Shown: piece after piece, positions 43,584 to 52,121 of the stretch | How the letters are laid out: every line of letters begins with the position of its first letter | Position numbering within the stretch: position 1 is the first letter of the stretch | From: JAAZAI01 sp050942875 | GTDB taxonomy: Bacteria > Verrucomicrobiota > Kiritimatiellia > RFP12 > UBA3636 | NCBI GenBank assembly: GCA_050942875.1 | Contig: JBMNOD010000012.1 | Span: 1 to 57,465 of the forward strand | Reading direction: 5' to 3' | DNA length: 57,465 nucleotides | Notes under the pieces: generated by a model | Seen by the model: the letters and a program-made list of their open reading frames with translations, nothing else | Databases searched by the model: none | What the model was told of the DNA's origin: nothing | Translations under genes and position numbers: made by a program

Positions 43584-43706
43584 AAGAAACACACGCTTCC
43601 TCATGATAGACACGATTATGCAGTCGTCGGGAATACAATGGAAGTTCGTCGGGTTCTTTACGAAAAAACGGAACATCGCAAGGATATTGCAATCAAGAAA
43701 ACATGA
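43584..43706 (+). pseudogene. Possible RelE/ParE-type toxin C-terminal remnant
   Basis: Directly after the antitoxin stop, and in the same frame, 40 codons read to TGA at 43704-43706. The segment HDYAVVGNTMEVRRVLYEKT resembles the C-terminal strand pair of RelE/ParE toxins. There is no start codon at the right place, so the N-terminal two-thirds of the toxin seem lost. Family assignment is by pattern only. Confidence 0.35.
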
Positions 43707-46141
43707 CTTCTCGCAACAGCGCACATTCGTTAATTGACTTGAAGGCGCCGGGGTTGCCCCCGGAGGCCTTGGAAGTCATTTGCCAACTGCTTTCGGCGTG
43801 TTCGGACGAAAAGCTCAAGGCGCTTGCGGTGCAGCTTGCGCGGAACCAGACGTTTGCGCTGACGGATGGTTCGACGCTCGACGAGTCGGGCGATGCGCTT
43901 TTTCGATCGCTGCCGCAGCATGCGTTCATCCCCCCGCGTCGCGAACTGCCCAGTCCTCTGGAATATCGGCAGCTTCCTGCAGTCGATGTGGGCGAATGGT
44001 TCAAGCCAGGCGGCGCATTTGAAAACGCCGTGCCGGAATTCGAGTATCGACCGGAGCAGCACCAGATGGCGGTGGCGGTGGCCGAGGCGTTCAATGGCCT
44101 GAAGCACCTCGTCGTCGAGGCCGGCACGGGCATCGGCAAGACGATCGCCTATCTCGTTCCGGCCGTGCTCTGGTCGGTCGCGAACAAGACGCCGGTCGTC
44201 GTGAGCACCAACACGAAAAATCTGCAGGAACAGATTTTCACGAAAGACCTTCCCGCCATCGCCCGCGTGATCCGCGCGCCTTTCAAGGCCGCGCTCATCA
44301 AGGGCCGCTCGAACTACCTGTGTCTCATCCGCCTCGGCCAGCTTCTCTCGCGCCGCGAGGTCGAGCTGGCCGAGAACCAGCTTCTGCCGCTTGCTCGCGT
44401 CTGCGCCTGGATCTATCGCACTCAAACGGGCGATCTCTCGGAGCTGGACGGTCTGGCGGGCGTCTCGGACCGTCTGGCCTCGACGCCCGAGGAATGCCGC
44501 GGGCGCAAGTGCCGCCACTACACCCGCTGCTTCTTGCAGCGCGCCCGCAACCTTTCGATCAACGCCGACATCGTCATCACGAACCACTCCGTCTTTTTCT
44601 CCGAGCCCGACAAGCCCCTGGCATTGCCCCGGACGGCGCAGGTGATCTTCGACGAGGCGCACAACCTCGAAGAGGCGGCCACGCGCAAGTTCGAGCGCGA
44701 GGTGTCGTCCTACGCGTTCAACGGCACGCTCCGCAAGCTGCATGTCGCGGTTCGCCGTCGGGAATCGGGCTTGCTGCACCGGATGCGCGAGCTTTTGCTC
44801 GCCAACAATTTCCTGAACACCGCCGAAGCGCGGGACGCGCTCTTCGAGCGCCTGGACGCGGCGACCCGCCATGTCGAGCAGCTCCGCACGTCGTCGCGCC
44901 GCTTCCTCAAGAGTCTCGTCACGTTGCTGCGCAAGGACGAGAGCGTGATGCGTCTTCGTCCTGACGTCCACTCGTCCTACCTCTGGTCCGAGATCGTGCC
45001 GTTTTTGCAACGTGCGCAGGATGATCTTTTCGCCCTGACGGCGGATCTGGAAAAGATACAGGAAGTTTGTTCAGGCCCGGAGGATGCGCCTGTCGAGGCG
45101 GCGGCAGCGCTGCCCGAGCCGGTGGCGGACGCGATCCGCGAGCTTGCGGCGCTGGTCTCCGCGCTTCATGAGCTGGCCGACAGTCTTGAATTCACGACGG
45201 CGATTGCCGATCATGATTGGGTGTACTGGGTTTCGGTGTCGCACGACTTTGACGGCAAGCCCATTGGCGGGCTGCATGCCGCGCCGATCGAGATCGCGAA
45301 GTTCATGGCCGAGACCGTCTTCGCGAAGAAGGAGAGCGTCGTGCTCTGCTCCGCGACGATGAACGTGAGCCATTCCCCGGCGTTCATCGCGCATCGCATA
45401 GGCCTTGACCTCATTGAGCCTGATCGCGTGATGTCGCTCAGCGTCGGTTCGCCGTTCGACTACCGGCGCCAGTGCCTCGCCGGCGTTCCGTTGTTTCTGC
45501 CCAATGTCGCGGGCTCCAGCCCCGATGCCGAACGCGATTACACGATGGCGTTTGCGGATTTCACGGGCAAGCTCGCCGCCCTGTCGTGGGGTCGCATGCT
45601 GGTGCTCTTCACAAGCTACCGGATGATGACGACTTGCGCCGAACGCCTGCGCCCCAGTCTCGCCCGGCAGGGCATTCGGCTGCTGGTTCAGGGGGCGGGG
45701 CAGTCGCGCGAGCGCATCACGTCGCTCTTCCGCGAGGATGCGCCGTCGGTGCTGATGGGCACCGATTCGTTTTGGGAGGGCGTTGATCTGATCGGCGAGG
45801 CGCTGAGCTGCCTCGTCATTGCGCGTCTCCCGTTCGATGCCGTGAACGATCCTGTCGTCAACGCCCGTTCCGAACGCGTGGCGGAAAACGGCGGCGATTC
45901 CTTTCGCGATTTTGCATTGCCCAACGCGATCATCAAGTTTCGCCAGGGTTTCGGGCGTCTCATCCGCCACAAGGAAGACCGCGGCGTGGTGGTCGTGGCG
46001 GATCAACGCATTGTCACCAGGAACTACGGCGGGTCGTTCCGCAAGAATTTGCCGGCGGAGCTGGTCCAGTATGCTGACGAGGCGACGCTGCTGGACGCGG
46101 CGGCGCGCTTTCTCGCGCCTCGGAGCAAGGCCTTGCCATGA
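43703..46141 (+). CDS. DinG/XPD-like ATP-dependent DNA helicase with Fe-S site
   Basis: This 812-residue superfamily 2 helicase has Walker A AGTGIGKT (140-147), DEAH at 317-320, and C-terminal motifs MLVLFTSYRMM, VLMGTDSFWEGVDLIGEAL and FRQGFGRLIRHKEDRG. C207, C265, C270 and C276 are spaced as the four ligands of the 4Fe-4S cluster of DinG/XPD helicases. The first 110 residues are an unassigned extension. DinG-type enzymes unwind 5'-tailed DNA, R-loops and D-loops. The start ATG at 43703 has only weak ribosome-site support and overlaps the toxin remnant. The stop overlaps the RNase D start (ATGA). Confidence 0.9.
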   Translation: MTSRNSAHSLIDLKAPGLPPEALEVICQLLSACSDEKLKALAVQLARNQTFALTDGSTLDESGDALFRSLPQHAFIPPRRELPSPLEYRQLPAVDVGEWFKPGGAFENAVPEFEYRPEQHQMAVAVAEAFNGLKHLVVEAGTGIGKTIAYLVPAVLWSVANKTPVVVSTNTKNLQEQIFTKDLPAIARVIRAPFKAALIKGRSNYLCLIRLGQLLSRREVELAENQLLPLARVCAWIYRTQTGDLSELDGLAGVSDRLASTPEECRGRKCRHYTRCFLQRARNLSINADIVITNHSVFFSEPDKPLALPRTAQVIFDEAHNLEEAATRKFEREVSSYAFNGTLRKLHVAVRRRESGLLHRMRELLLANNFLNTAEARDALFERLDAATRHVEQLRTSSRRFLKSLVTLLRKDESVMRLRPDVHSSYLWSEIVPFLQRAQDDLFALTADLEKIQEVCSGPEDAPVEAAAALPEPVADAIRELAALVSALHELADSLEFTTAIADHDWVYWVSVSHDFDGKPIGGLHAAPIEIAKFMAETVFAKKESVVLCSATMNVSHSPAFIAHRIGLDLIEPDRVMSLSVGSPFDYRRQCLAGVPLFLPNVAGSSPDAERDYTMAFADFTGKLAALSWGRMLVLFTSYRMMTTCAERLRPSLARQGIRLLVQGAGQSRERITSLFREDAPSVLMGTDSFWEGVDLIGEALSCLVIARLPFDAVNDPVVNARSERVAENGGDSFRDFALPNAIIKFRQGFGRLIRHKEDRGVVVVADQRIVTRNYGGSFRKNLPAELVQYADEATLLDAAARFLAPRSKALP

Positions 46142-47259
46142 GCTTCATAGCCCTTGATACAGAATTTGTCTGGCAGCGGACGTACTATGCCAACCTCGGG
46201 CTTGTCCAGGTGGGGCTTGCGGAAGACTTTGATTCCACCCGGCTGCCCTCGGCGCCACCGGCTGCGCTGGCGTTTCCGGCGGCGACGCCCGAGCGCCGCG
46301 CCGTGCGTCTGCTCGACCCGCTGCACTGCGACCCTGCCACCGTTGGCGCGCTGCTGCGCGACGCCTCGCTCGTGAAGATTCTCCACGACGCCGTGCAGGA
46401 TCTCCAGCACCTCGTTCGCTGGTGCGGCGGCGTCCTGCCGGTCAATGTCTTCGACACGCGCATTGCCGCCGGTTTCTGCGGGATGCCCTCCACCGTGTCG
46501 CTGCGGCAATTGCTCCAGGAGGTTGTTGGCATCGAATTGCCGAAGACCCAGACACGCACGAACTGGATGCGCCGTCCGCTTTCGCCGGATCAGCTTGAGT
46601 ATGCGGCGGACGACGTGGCGTATCTTGGCGCCGCCAGGGCGTGGCTGCTTGCGAAGGCGACGGCGCTTGGCACCCTTGGTTGGATGCTGGAGGAGATGCG
46701 CGTCTTGGACGATCCTGCGCACTACGCTGAAAGTTGCGTCCGCGATGCCTGGAGGCGCGTCAAGGTGCCGGTCCGCGCGTTTCGTTTGCCGCGCCAGCTC
46801 GTCCGTTTGCGCGAGTTGGCGGCGTGGCGGGAGGAGACGGCGCGCTCCCGCAACTTGCCCCGGAGCTGGGTGCTTGACGACAAGGTGCTCGTCGCTGCGG
46901 CGTTGAATCCACCGGGCGGTCCGAGCGCGATTCCAAAGCAGGATTTGTCGCGGGCTTTTGTCGCGGGCTTCTTCGACACGCTGGCGGTGGCGGAGACGCT
47001 GCCGGAGGAGGGCCTTCCGGATCTGGGCGACACCGCCACGCCGGGCGTGCGCGAGATGGCGACCACGTTGCTCAAGACGTTGGCCGAGGTTGCCGCAGAA
47101 GCCCATATTGACCCGGCGCTGCTCGGCTCCCGCGCCGATGCCATTCAGTTTTGCCAGAACCCCGACGATCCCGCGCACCCGCTCAACCGCGGCTGGCGTG
47201 CGGCGCTCGCCGGAAAACTCGCCAGAAACATCATCAAACCCGAAGGATGCTTGCTATGA
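46138..47259 (+). CDS. rnd: Ribonuclease D
   Basis: This 373-residue DEDD-family 3'-5' exoribonuclease shows motif I LDTEF (D7, E9), motif II in VKILHDAVQDLQHLVRW with VFDTRIAA, and motif III YAADDVAYLGAARAWL. The C-terminal half contains an HRDC-like domain (RLRELAAWREETARSRNLPRSWVLDDKVLVAAA). RNase D trims tRNA and other stable RNA 3' ends. Start and stop overlap the neighbouring genes by 4 bases each (ATGA), implying coupled translation with DinG and the FAD protein. Confidence 0.9.
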   Translation: MSFIALDTEFVWQRTYYANLGLVQVGLAEDFDSTRLPSAPPAALAFPAATPERRAVRLLDPLHCDPATVGALLRDASLVKILHDAVQDLQHLVRWCGGVLPVNVFDTRIAAGFCGMPSTVSLRQLLQEVVGIELPKTQTRTNWMRRPLSPDQLEYAADDVAYLGAARAWLLAKATALGTLGWMLEEMRVLDDPAHYAESCVRDAWRRVKVPVRAFRLPRQLVRLRELAAWREETARSRNLPRSWVLDDKVLVAAALNPPGGPSAIPKQDLSRAFVAGFFDTLAVAETLPEEGLPDLGDTATPGVREMATTLLKTLAEVAAEAHIDPALLGSRADAIQFCQNPDDPAHPLNRGWRAALAGKLARNIIKPEGCLL

Positions 47260-48695
47260 AGACGACTAAAAAGCCCCCGACGAAGACCGTCGCAAAAACC
47301 CCCACGAACGAAAAAACGGTGAAGAAGCCCACGACCACGGCCAAGTCCAAACGTGTTGCAAAGTCGAAAAGCGCAGCGGCTGAACGTCCTGCGACGATCC
47401 GCTACGCCAAGTCGATCCCCGTCAAATATCGGGCGGATGTGCTCGTCGTGGGCGGCGGGCCTGCGGGTGCTGCCGCGGCCGTGTGCGCGGCGCGGCAGGG
47501 CGCCAAGGTGCGCCTCATCGAGGCGGGCTCCTGCCTCGGCGGCCTGGGCACGGCTGGTCTCGTGCCGGCCTTCATGCAGTTCACGGACGGCATCAACTTC
47601 CTTGCCGGCGGATTCGGTCGCGAGCTGTACGACCGCCTCAAGGCCGATGGCGGCCTCTGGGGCGATTCGTCGATCAAGGTCGAGGCGCTCAAGCGCCTCT
47701 ACGAGAGCATGCTTCAGGAAGCGGGCGTCGAGTTCACGTATCACACGCAGCTCATCGACCTGGTCAAGCGCGGCAAACGCGTTGAGAAGGCCGTTTGCGC
47801 GGCGAAGTCAGGGCTCTACGCGATCGAAGCCCAGGCGTTCATCGACGGCACCGGCGATGGCGATCTCTGCGTACTCAGCGGAGCCCGCTATGCACAAGGC
47901 GATGAACAGGGCAACACGATGCCCGGCACGCTTTGCACCCTCTGGGGCGGCATCGACTGGGACGTGGTCTGGGGCCCGAAGGGCGTTCGCCCCTGCAACG
48001 CGAAGATCGAGCAGGCGTTCAAGGACGGCGTGCTTTCGCTCGAAGACCGCCACCTGCCGGGCATGTGGCGGGTCGGCGAAAAGCTCGGCGGCGGCAACAT
48101 CGGCCACACCTTCGGTGTCGATGGCACGGACGAGGTGTCGCTGACGGAGGCGTACATCTGGGGCCGCAAGTCCCATCTCGAATACGAGCGCTATTTCAAG
48201 GAATACCTGCGCGGATTCGAAAAGATGGAGCTGGTGGTTTCGGCGCCGCTCATGGGCATCCGCGAGTCGCGCCGCATCCGTTGCGACTACGAACTCAACG
48301 TAGCCGACTTCGATCCGGCCTCGACGTTTCCGGACGAGATCGGCCGCTATTCGTATCCGATCGACATCCACATCGCCAAGCCGGATCGGGAGAGCTACGA
48401 CCAGTATGTGAAGGACTTTTCCAAACGTCTCGGCAAGGGCGAGAGCTACGCGATCCCGTACCGGTCGCTGACGCCGGTTGGGCTCGACAACGTTTGGGTC
48501 TCCGGTCGCTGCATTGGCACTGATCGCGGGATGCAGGCGTCGATTCGCGTCATGCCCTGCTGCTACATCACCGGCCAGGCCGTCGGCATCGCCGCCGCTT
48601 TGGCCGTCGCGAAGGGCGTGGTCTCGCGCGAGATCAACGTCAAGACGCTCCAGCGCCGCCTCAAGAAGATTGGCGGCTACTTGCCGAACCACTGA
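47256..48695 (+). CDS. FAD-dependent oxidoreductase with Lys-rich N-terminal tail
   Basis: This 479-residue protein belongs to the FAD_oxidored (pfam12831-like) family. A dinucleotide-binding motif VLVVGGGPAGAAAAVCAA starts at about residue 61, then GGLGTAGLVPAFM, a FIDGTGDGDL loop and the C-terminal VSGRCIGTDRGMQASIRVMPCC flavin-site segment. The first 50 residues are rich in Lys, Thr, Ala and Pro, like the tail of histone H1-type proteins. The ATG overlaps the RNase D stop. Substrate unknown; homologues often sit in carbohydrate or secondary metabolism loci. Confidence 0.85.
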   Translation: MKTTKKPPTKTVAKTPTNEKTVKKPTTTAKSKRVAKSKSAAAERPATIRYAKSIPVKYRADVLVVGGGPAGAAAAVCAARQGAKVRLIEAGSCLGGLGTAGLVPAFMQFTDGINFLAGGFGRELYDRLKADGGLWGDSSIKVEALKRLYESMLQEAGVEFTYHTQLIDLVKRGKRVEKAVCAAKSGLYAIEAQAFIDGTGDGDLCVLSGARYAQGDEQGNTMPGTLCTLWGGIDWDVVWGPKGVRPCNAKIEQAFKDGVLSLEDRHLPGMWRVGEKLGGGNIGHTFGVDGTDEVSLTEAYIWGRKSHLEYERYFKEYLRGFEKMELVVSAPLMGIRESRRIRCDYELNVADFDPASTFPDEIGRYSYPIDIHIAKPDRESYDQYVKDFSKRLGKGESYAIPYRSLTPVGLDNVWVSGRCIGTDRGMQASIRVMPCCYITGQAVGIAAALAVAKGVVSREINVKTLQRRLKKIGGYLPNH

Positions 48696-48713
48696 GGCCA
48701 GGAGACAAACGAC

Positions 48714-49547
48714 ATGAAAATCACGGTTTTGGGCTCTGCCGCGGCAGAGGCCATGCCCGCGCTTTGGTGCGAGTGCGAGACATGCGCCGCCGCGATCGAA
48801 CGCGGCGGCAAGGATCTCCGCCGTCGCACGAGCTACTGGATCGACGACGACACGCTCGTGGACTTCGGTCCCGACGCCTTTTGGCAGGCGACGGCGTTCG
48901 GCGTCGATCTGCGCAAGATCAAGCGCGTCCTCTTCACCCACCGCCATTCGGATCATCTGAACGCCCTGGAGCTGGGGTGGCGTCGCGGCGGCTTCAGCGT
49001 CGTGCGCAAGTCGATCGATGTGTATGCGAGCCGCCCGGCGCTGCTCAGGCTCATGGCCGACATCGCCGGGGATGGCCTTGCGGTCACGTTGGGCGAGCTG
49101 AAGATCGTGCCGCATCAGCTTGAGGGAGGCCGGCCCGTGGATTCGGACGGCTTCGGCATTCTGCCGCTCGCCGCCAACCATGATCCCGGCGGATCGCCCT
49201 TCATCTACGTGCTGTCGCGCGGTGGGCGCAAGGCGCTGGTCTGCAACGACACGGGCGTTCCGCCTGAAAGCACGTGGAAGCGTCTGGCGGGGCAGGGGAT
49301 CGACGTGGCGTTCATTGACTGCACGATGGGGATCGCCGGTGCCGACTGCGAAAGCGGCCACATGGGCGTCAACGCCGTGGTGAAGGTGCGCGACCGCCTG
49401 CTCGATTGCGGCGCGCTCAAGCCCGGTGCGCAAGTCTTCGCCAACCACTTTTCGCACAACGGCCGCGCGCTTCACGCCGATCTTGAGGCCTTCTTCCTGC
49501 CCAAGGGCATCGGCGTGGGTTGTGATGGGCTTGAGGTTGTTTGCTGA
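48714..49547 (+). CDS. Metallo-beta-lactamase-fold hydrolase, PhnP-like
   Basis: This 277-residue protein has the MBL metal motif THRHSDHLNAL and further histidines at AANHDPGG and ANHFSHNGR, with D in VCNDTG. CECETC near the N-terminus resembles the structural zinc site of PhnP-like phosphodiesterases, which cleave cyclic ribose phosphates. CAGGAGAC lies 8 bases upstream of the ATG. It follows the FAD gene by 18 bases and ends the operon. Confidence 0.87.
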   Translation: MKITVLGSAAAEAMPALWCECETCAAAIERGGKDLRRRTSYWIDDDTLVDFGPDAFWQATAFGVDLRKIKRVLFTHRHSDHLNALELGWRRGGFSVVRKSIDVYASRPALLRLMADIAGDGLAVTLGELKIVPHQLEGGRPVDSDGFGILPLAANHDPGGSPFIYVLSRGGRKALVCNDTGVPPESTWKRLAGQGIDVAFIDCTMGIAGADCESGHMGVNAVVKVRDRLLDCGALKPGAQVFANHFSHNGRALHADLEAFFLPKGIGVGCDGLEVVC

Positions 49548-49668
49548 AAGCCATGCCGCCTCGTCCGTGAGCGTATGTCGATTGGGTTGTTCCCTGCGAC
49601 GGTCAAAGCCATGAAATCCCGACAGATGAAAGCAGTCCCCTCACGAAAGGAATGAACAGCCATGTCGA

Positions 49669-49863
49669 TTGCTCCTGTTTCTGAAAAATAAGCTTGCCAA
49701 GCGAACGGGCTATTTGGTAGGGTGGACGCTGAAGGCGACAGTAGGCATTGTTGACTACGCCTTCCGGGTGCAGTTGCGTTTTTGGTTTGCGGCTGCAGGC
49801 ATCGCGATGGTCGGGCCGCCATCGATTGTAAAGCTCAAACGAAATGGATGTTTCCATGGCTGA
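49669..49863 (+). CDS. Small uncertain ORF, possibly a broken gene
   Basis: A 64-codon TTG-started frame (KNKLAKRTGYLVGWTLKATV and onward) ends 8 bases inside the next gene. A good ribosome site, AAAGGAATGAACAGCC-ATG at 49662, leads into another frame that stops after nine codons (MSIAPVSEK). The two frames may be one gene broken by a frameshift. No family recognised. Confidence 0.3.
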   Translation: MLLFLKNKLAKRTGYLVGWTLKATVGIVDYAFRVQLRFWFAAAGIAMVGPPSIVKLKRNGCFHG

Positions 49864-50194
49864 TCAATCGGTAGAGGTGTCGACTAGCAGTGCGGGGTGC
49901 TTTGTGCGTCTGTATTGGATGTTTTTGGGGAATGGACTCTTGTTTGTCCTTCTCTGCTTGTTGTTGCACAAGAACCCTGGGATTCCATCGTGGATCGATG
50001 TGGCTTGGTTCGTGGTTGCAGCGTCCATTGTGATCGCGCGTTACGTGGACATCCGGTGTCTGGATGGCCAGAATGGGGACGACACCAAGCCCGCCACGCT
50101 TGAGGACTGGCGCCGATATGCCATGATCCAGGGGTCTTGCAGCGTTGCAGCATGGCTGCTCGTGCGTTTCGCCTTCCCGTTTCTTGGAATATGA
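49856..50194 (+). CDS. Small membrane protein of unknown function
   Basis: A 112-residue protein starting MADQSVEVSTS (an ATG four codons upstream at 49844 is possible). It has three hydrophobic segments: LYWMFLGNGLLFVLLCLLL, DVAWFVVAASIVIARYV and CSVAAWLLVRFAFPFLG. A soluble loop lies between the last two. No family recognised. It lies 92 bases upstream of the OadG-like gene. Confidence 0.5.
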   Translation: MADQSVEVSTSSAGCFVRLYWMFLGNGLLFVLLCLLLHKNPGIPSWIDVAWFVVAASIVIARYVDIRCLDGQNGDDTKPATLEDWRRYAMIQGSCSVAAWLLVRFAFPFLGI

Positions 50195-50209
50195 TCGACA
50201 CCCTCAGGA

Positions 50210-50226
50210 ACGTTCCTTGGGAACGT
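50210..50226 (+). other. Hairpin ACGTTCC-TTG-GGAACGT
   Basis: A perfect 7-bp inverted repeat between two small membrane-protein genes. No U-run follows. It could be an operator or an mRNA processing site for the OadG-like gene. Confidence 0.45.
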
Positions 50227-50286
50227 GCTTGTGGGCATCGGTTGTCGTATCACAACAACGTCGGGATTCCGACAAAGGAGACAAAG

Positions 50287-50526
50287 ATGATTAAGCAAGG
50301 GCTTTTGATAGCTGCTGTTGGTTTCACTTGCGTGGTTGGGTTTCTCAGCCTGCTGTATCTGGTGTTGAAACTTTTCGAAACAATCGTTCCTCGATTCAGT
50401 TGTCTTTTGCCGGATGACCAGCCGAAGGATCCCCCGCAGGAGAAGCCTGCCGCCGCTGTTTCACAAGACGAGCAAATTGCCGTTGCAATTGCCGCTGCGC
50501 TTGCCCGCAAGAAAAGGAAGAAATAG
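50287..50526 (+). CDS. OadG-like small membrane protein (orphan)
   Basis: This 79-residue protein has one transmembrane helix (LLIAAVGFTCVVGFLSLLYLVLKLF) preceded by IKQG and followed by a Pro/Gln-rich linker and EQIAVAIAAALARKKRKK. This layout matches the gamma subunit of sodium-pumping decarboxylases (OadG family), including the VAIAAAL element. OadG anchors the alpha (biotin/carboxytransferase) subunit to the beta channel. No alpha or beta subunit is in this window. AAGGAG lies about 8 bases before the ATG. Confidence 0.65.
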   Translation: MIKQGLLIAAVGFTCVVGFLSLLYLVLKLFETIVPRFSCLLPDDQPKDPPQEKPAAAVSQDEQIAVAIAAALARKKRKK

Positions 50527-50588
50527 GGCGGGGGAGGGGAGTGTCCTTCGGTCTTTCACATCAAGGACCCCAAAAACGTAAGGTTCTT

Positions 50589-50601
50589 GAGGTCTGTCCC
50601 C
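50589..50601. repeat. GAGGTCTGTCCCC core repeat
   Basis: A copy of the common core with one mismatch, followed by TGTTTTCCCCTGTTTTTCCC. It lies 30 bases left of a REP-like hairpin element. Confidence 0.75.
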
Positions 50602-50630
50602 TGTTTTCCCCTGTTTTTCCCTAGCGGAGC

Positions 50631-50672
50631 GGATTGGATGGGCACATGGTGCCCACCAACGGGAGAAGCGCC
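50631..50672. repeat. REP-like element GGGCAC-ATG-GTGCCC, copy 2
   Basis: GGATTGGATGGGCACATGG followed by TGCCCACCAACGGGAGAAGC. It is almost identical to 52074-52114 and related to 17981-18020. A 6-bp stem encloses ATG. Confidence 0.85.
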
Positions 50673-50678
50673 TTTTTT

Positions 50679-50691
50679 GGGGTCTGTCCCC
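50679..50691. repeat. GGGGTCTGTCCCC core repeat
   Basis: A perfect core 7 bases after the REP-like hairpin. The hairpin-then-core arrangement is repeated at 52074-52134, so the two families form a composite unit. Confidence 0.85.
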
Positions 50692-50825
50692 TTGTTTTCC
50701 CCTTGTTTTCGCTTAAACTTTGTCGATGTTGGCAGGATTCTTTTGACCTTGGCCTCGGCGAATGGTAGAATCGCGAGCCATGCCATCGACAACTGATGGA
50801 TTCGAATCATTCGGAAGTGAAGGCC

Positions 50826-51821
50826 ATGTCAGAAAAACGCTCAAGTTGTGGAAGCGAGATCCAGGATGGGGGTCGTCGGGGTTGTCCGGCGTGCGGGGCG
50901 GCGGTCGCCGCCCGCCAACGCGGCGGGGGGAAAAGCCGGTGGCCGTGGGCGGCGGCGCTCGCGCTGGTCGTCGCCGCCTTTGGCGCGGCGCCGGCGGCAG
51001 ACAAGGCGCCGGAGATCGATTCTGGCAATGCGGAGACGAAGGGGCTGAAGACGGATGCGACGCCGACGCCTCAAGTCGGCGAGGTCCGGAAGGTCGTTCT
51101 TGCGCCCGGCGTGGAGATCGAGATGGTCTGGTGCCCTGCGGGGACGTTCATGATGGGCAGCCCCGAGGACGAAGCCGGCCGCGACGACGACGAGACTCGG
51201 CACGAGGTGGCGCTGACGAAGGGCTTCTGGATTGGGAAGCATGAGGTGACGCAGCGCCAGTGGGAGGCGGTGATGGGGGAGCCCCCCTCCTGGTTCAAGA
51301 ACGCCGGGCCGGACGCTCCGGTGGAGGAGGTCTCGTGGGACGACTGCCAGAAGTTCATTGAAAAGGTGAACGCGCCGGTTCCGGGCGGCGGCTTCCGCCT
51401 GCCGACGGAGGCGGAGTGGGAGTACGCCTGCCGGGCGGGGACGGCGACGGCCTTCCACTACGGCAACGACCTTGATTCGACCCTGGCGAACTTCGACGGC
51501 AACTATCCGTACGGAAACGGTCGCAAGGGGGAGTATCGCAGGACGACCGTGCGGGTCGGCTCGTTCCGTCCCAACGCCTGGGGCATCCACGACATGCACG
51601 GCAACGTGTGGGAGTGGTGCGAGGACGGGTACGGGGACTATCCTTCCGGAAGTGTCGTGGATCCCCGAGGCCCCGGGTCGGGGGCGCATCGCGTCTGCTG
51701 CGGCGGGAGTTGGAACGGCAGCGCCAGGCGCTGCCGTTCGGCGTATCGCCTCAGGGTTGCCCCCGGCAGCTCGCTCGGCATCCTGGGGCTGCGCCTCGCG
51801 AGGACTTTCGATGCTCCTTGA
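50826..51821 (+). CDS. SUMF1/formylglycine-generating-enzyme-like protein
   Basis: A 331-residue protein. The N-terminus is zinc-ribbon-like (CGSEIQDGGRRGCPACG), then a single hydrophobic segment (WPWAAALALVVAAFGAAPA) anchors it. The rest is an FGE-sulfatase/SUMF1 domain: MVWCPAGTFMMGSPEDE, WIGKHEVTQRQWEAVMG, FRLPTEAEWEYACRAGT, GIHDMHGNVWEWCEDGYG and GGSWNGSARRCRSAYR. Only one of the two catalytic cysteines of true FGE is present in the last motif (the other position is Gly), so formylglycine synthesis is unlikely. The start MSEKRSS has GAAGG close upstream; an ATG at 50796 is possible. Role unknown. Confidence 0.85.
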   Translation: MSEKRSSCGSEIQDGGRRGCPACGAAVAARQRGGGKSRWPWAAALALVVAAFGAAPAADKAPEIDSGNAETKGLKTDATPTPQVGEVRKVVLAPGVEIEMVWCPAGTFMMGSPEDEAGRDDDETRHEVALTKGFWIGKHEVTQRQWEAVMGEPPSWFKNAGPDAPVEEVSWDDCQKFIEKVNAPVPGGGFRLPTEAEWEYACRAGTATAFHYGNDLDSTLANFDGNYPYGNGRKGEYRRTTVRVGSFRPNAWGIHDMHGNVWEWCEDGYGDYPSGSVVDPRGPGSGAHRVCCGGSWNGSARRCRSAYRLRVAPGSSLGILGLRLARTFDAP

Positions 51822-52073
51822 CGGTCAGGTGGCGGCTCGGCGGAGCCCGCGCCCGCCCCTTGCCGCGAAGCGGACGGGAGGAGCGGCTTCGCCGAGTGGG
51901 GGAATGGCCACGAAAAACACAAAAAGCAGGTGGCGCGGCGTAGGTGGAAGTTTTTTTTGAACCACGAAATACACGAAAGGCACAGAAAGGGGAGGGGATA
52001 AACGGGGTCTGGGGTGTCCCCAGCCTGAACTCCTCACTTCGCTCTCCTCACTCCTCTCCATGCGAAGAATAGG

Positions 52074-52114
52074 GTTTGGATGGGCACATGGTGCCCACCA
52101 ACGGGAGAAGCGCC
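52074..52114. repeat. REP-like element GGGCAC-ATG-GTGCCC, copy 3
   Basis: TTTGGATGGGCACATGG continues TGCCCACCAACGGGAGAAGCGCC, nearly identical to 50633-50672, with a 6-bp stem. Confidence 0.85.
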
Positions 52115-52121
52115 ATTCTTT

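Larger units (their letters stand above)
50527..50825. other. Intergenic repeat cluster before the SUMF1 gene
   Basis: This stretch holds two GGTCTGTCCCC cores flanking one REP-like GGGCAC/GTGCCC element. Each core is followed by (T/C)TGTTTTCCCC(T)TGTTTT words. No gene is supported. Confidence 0.6.
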
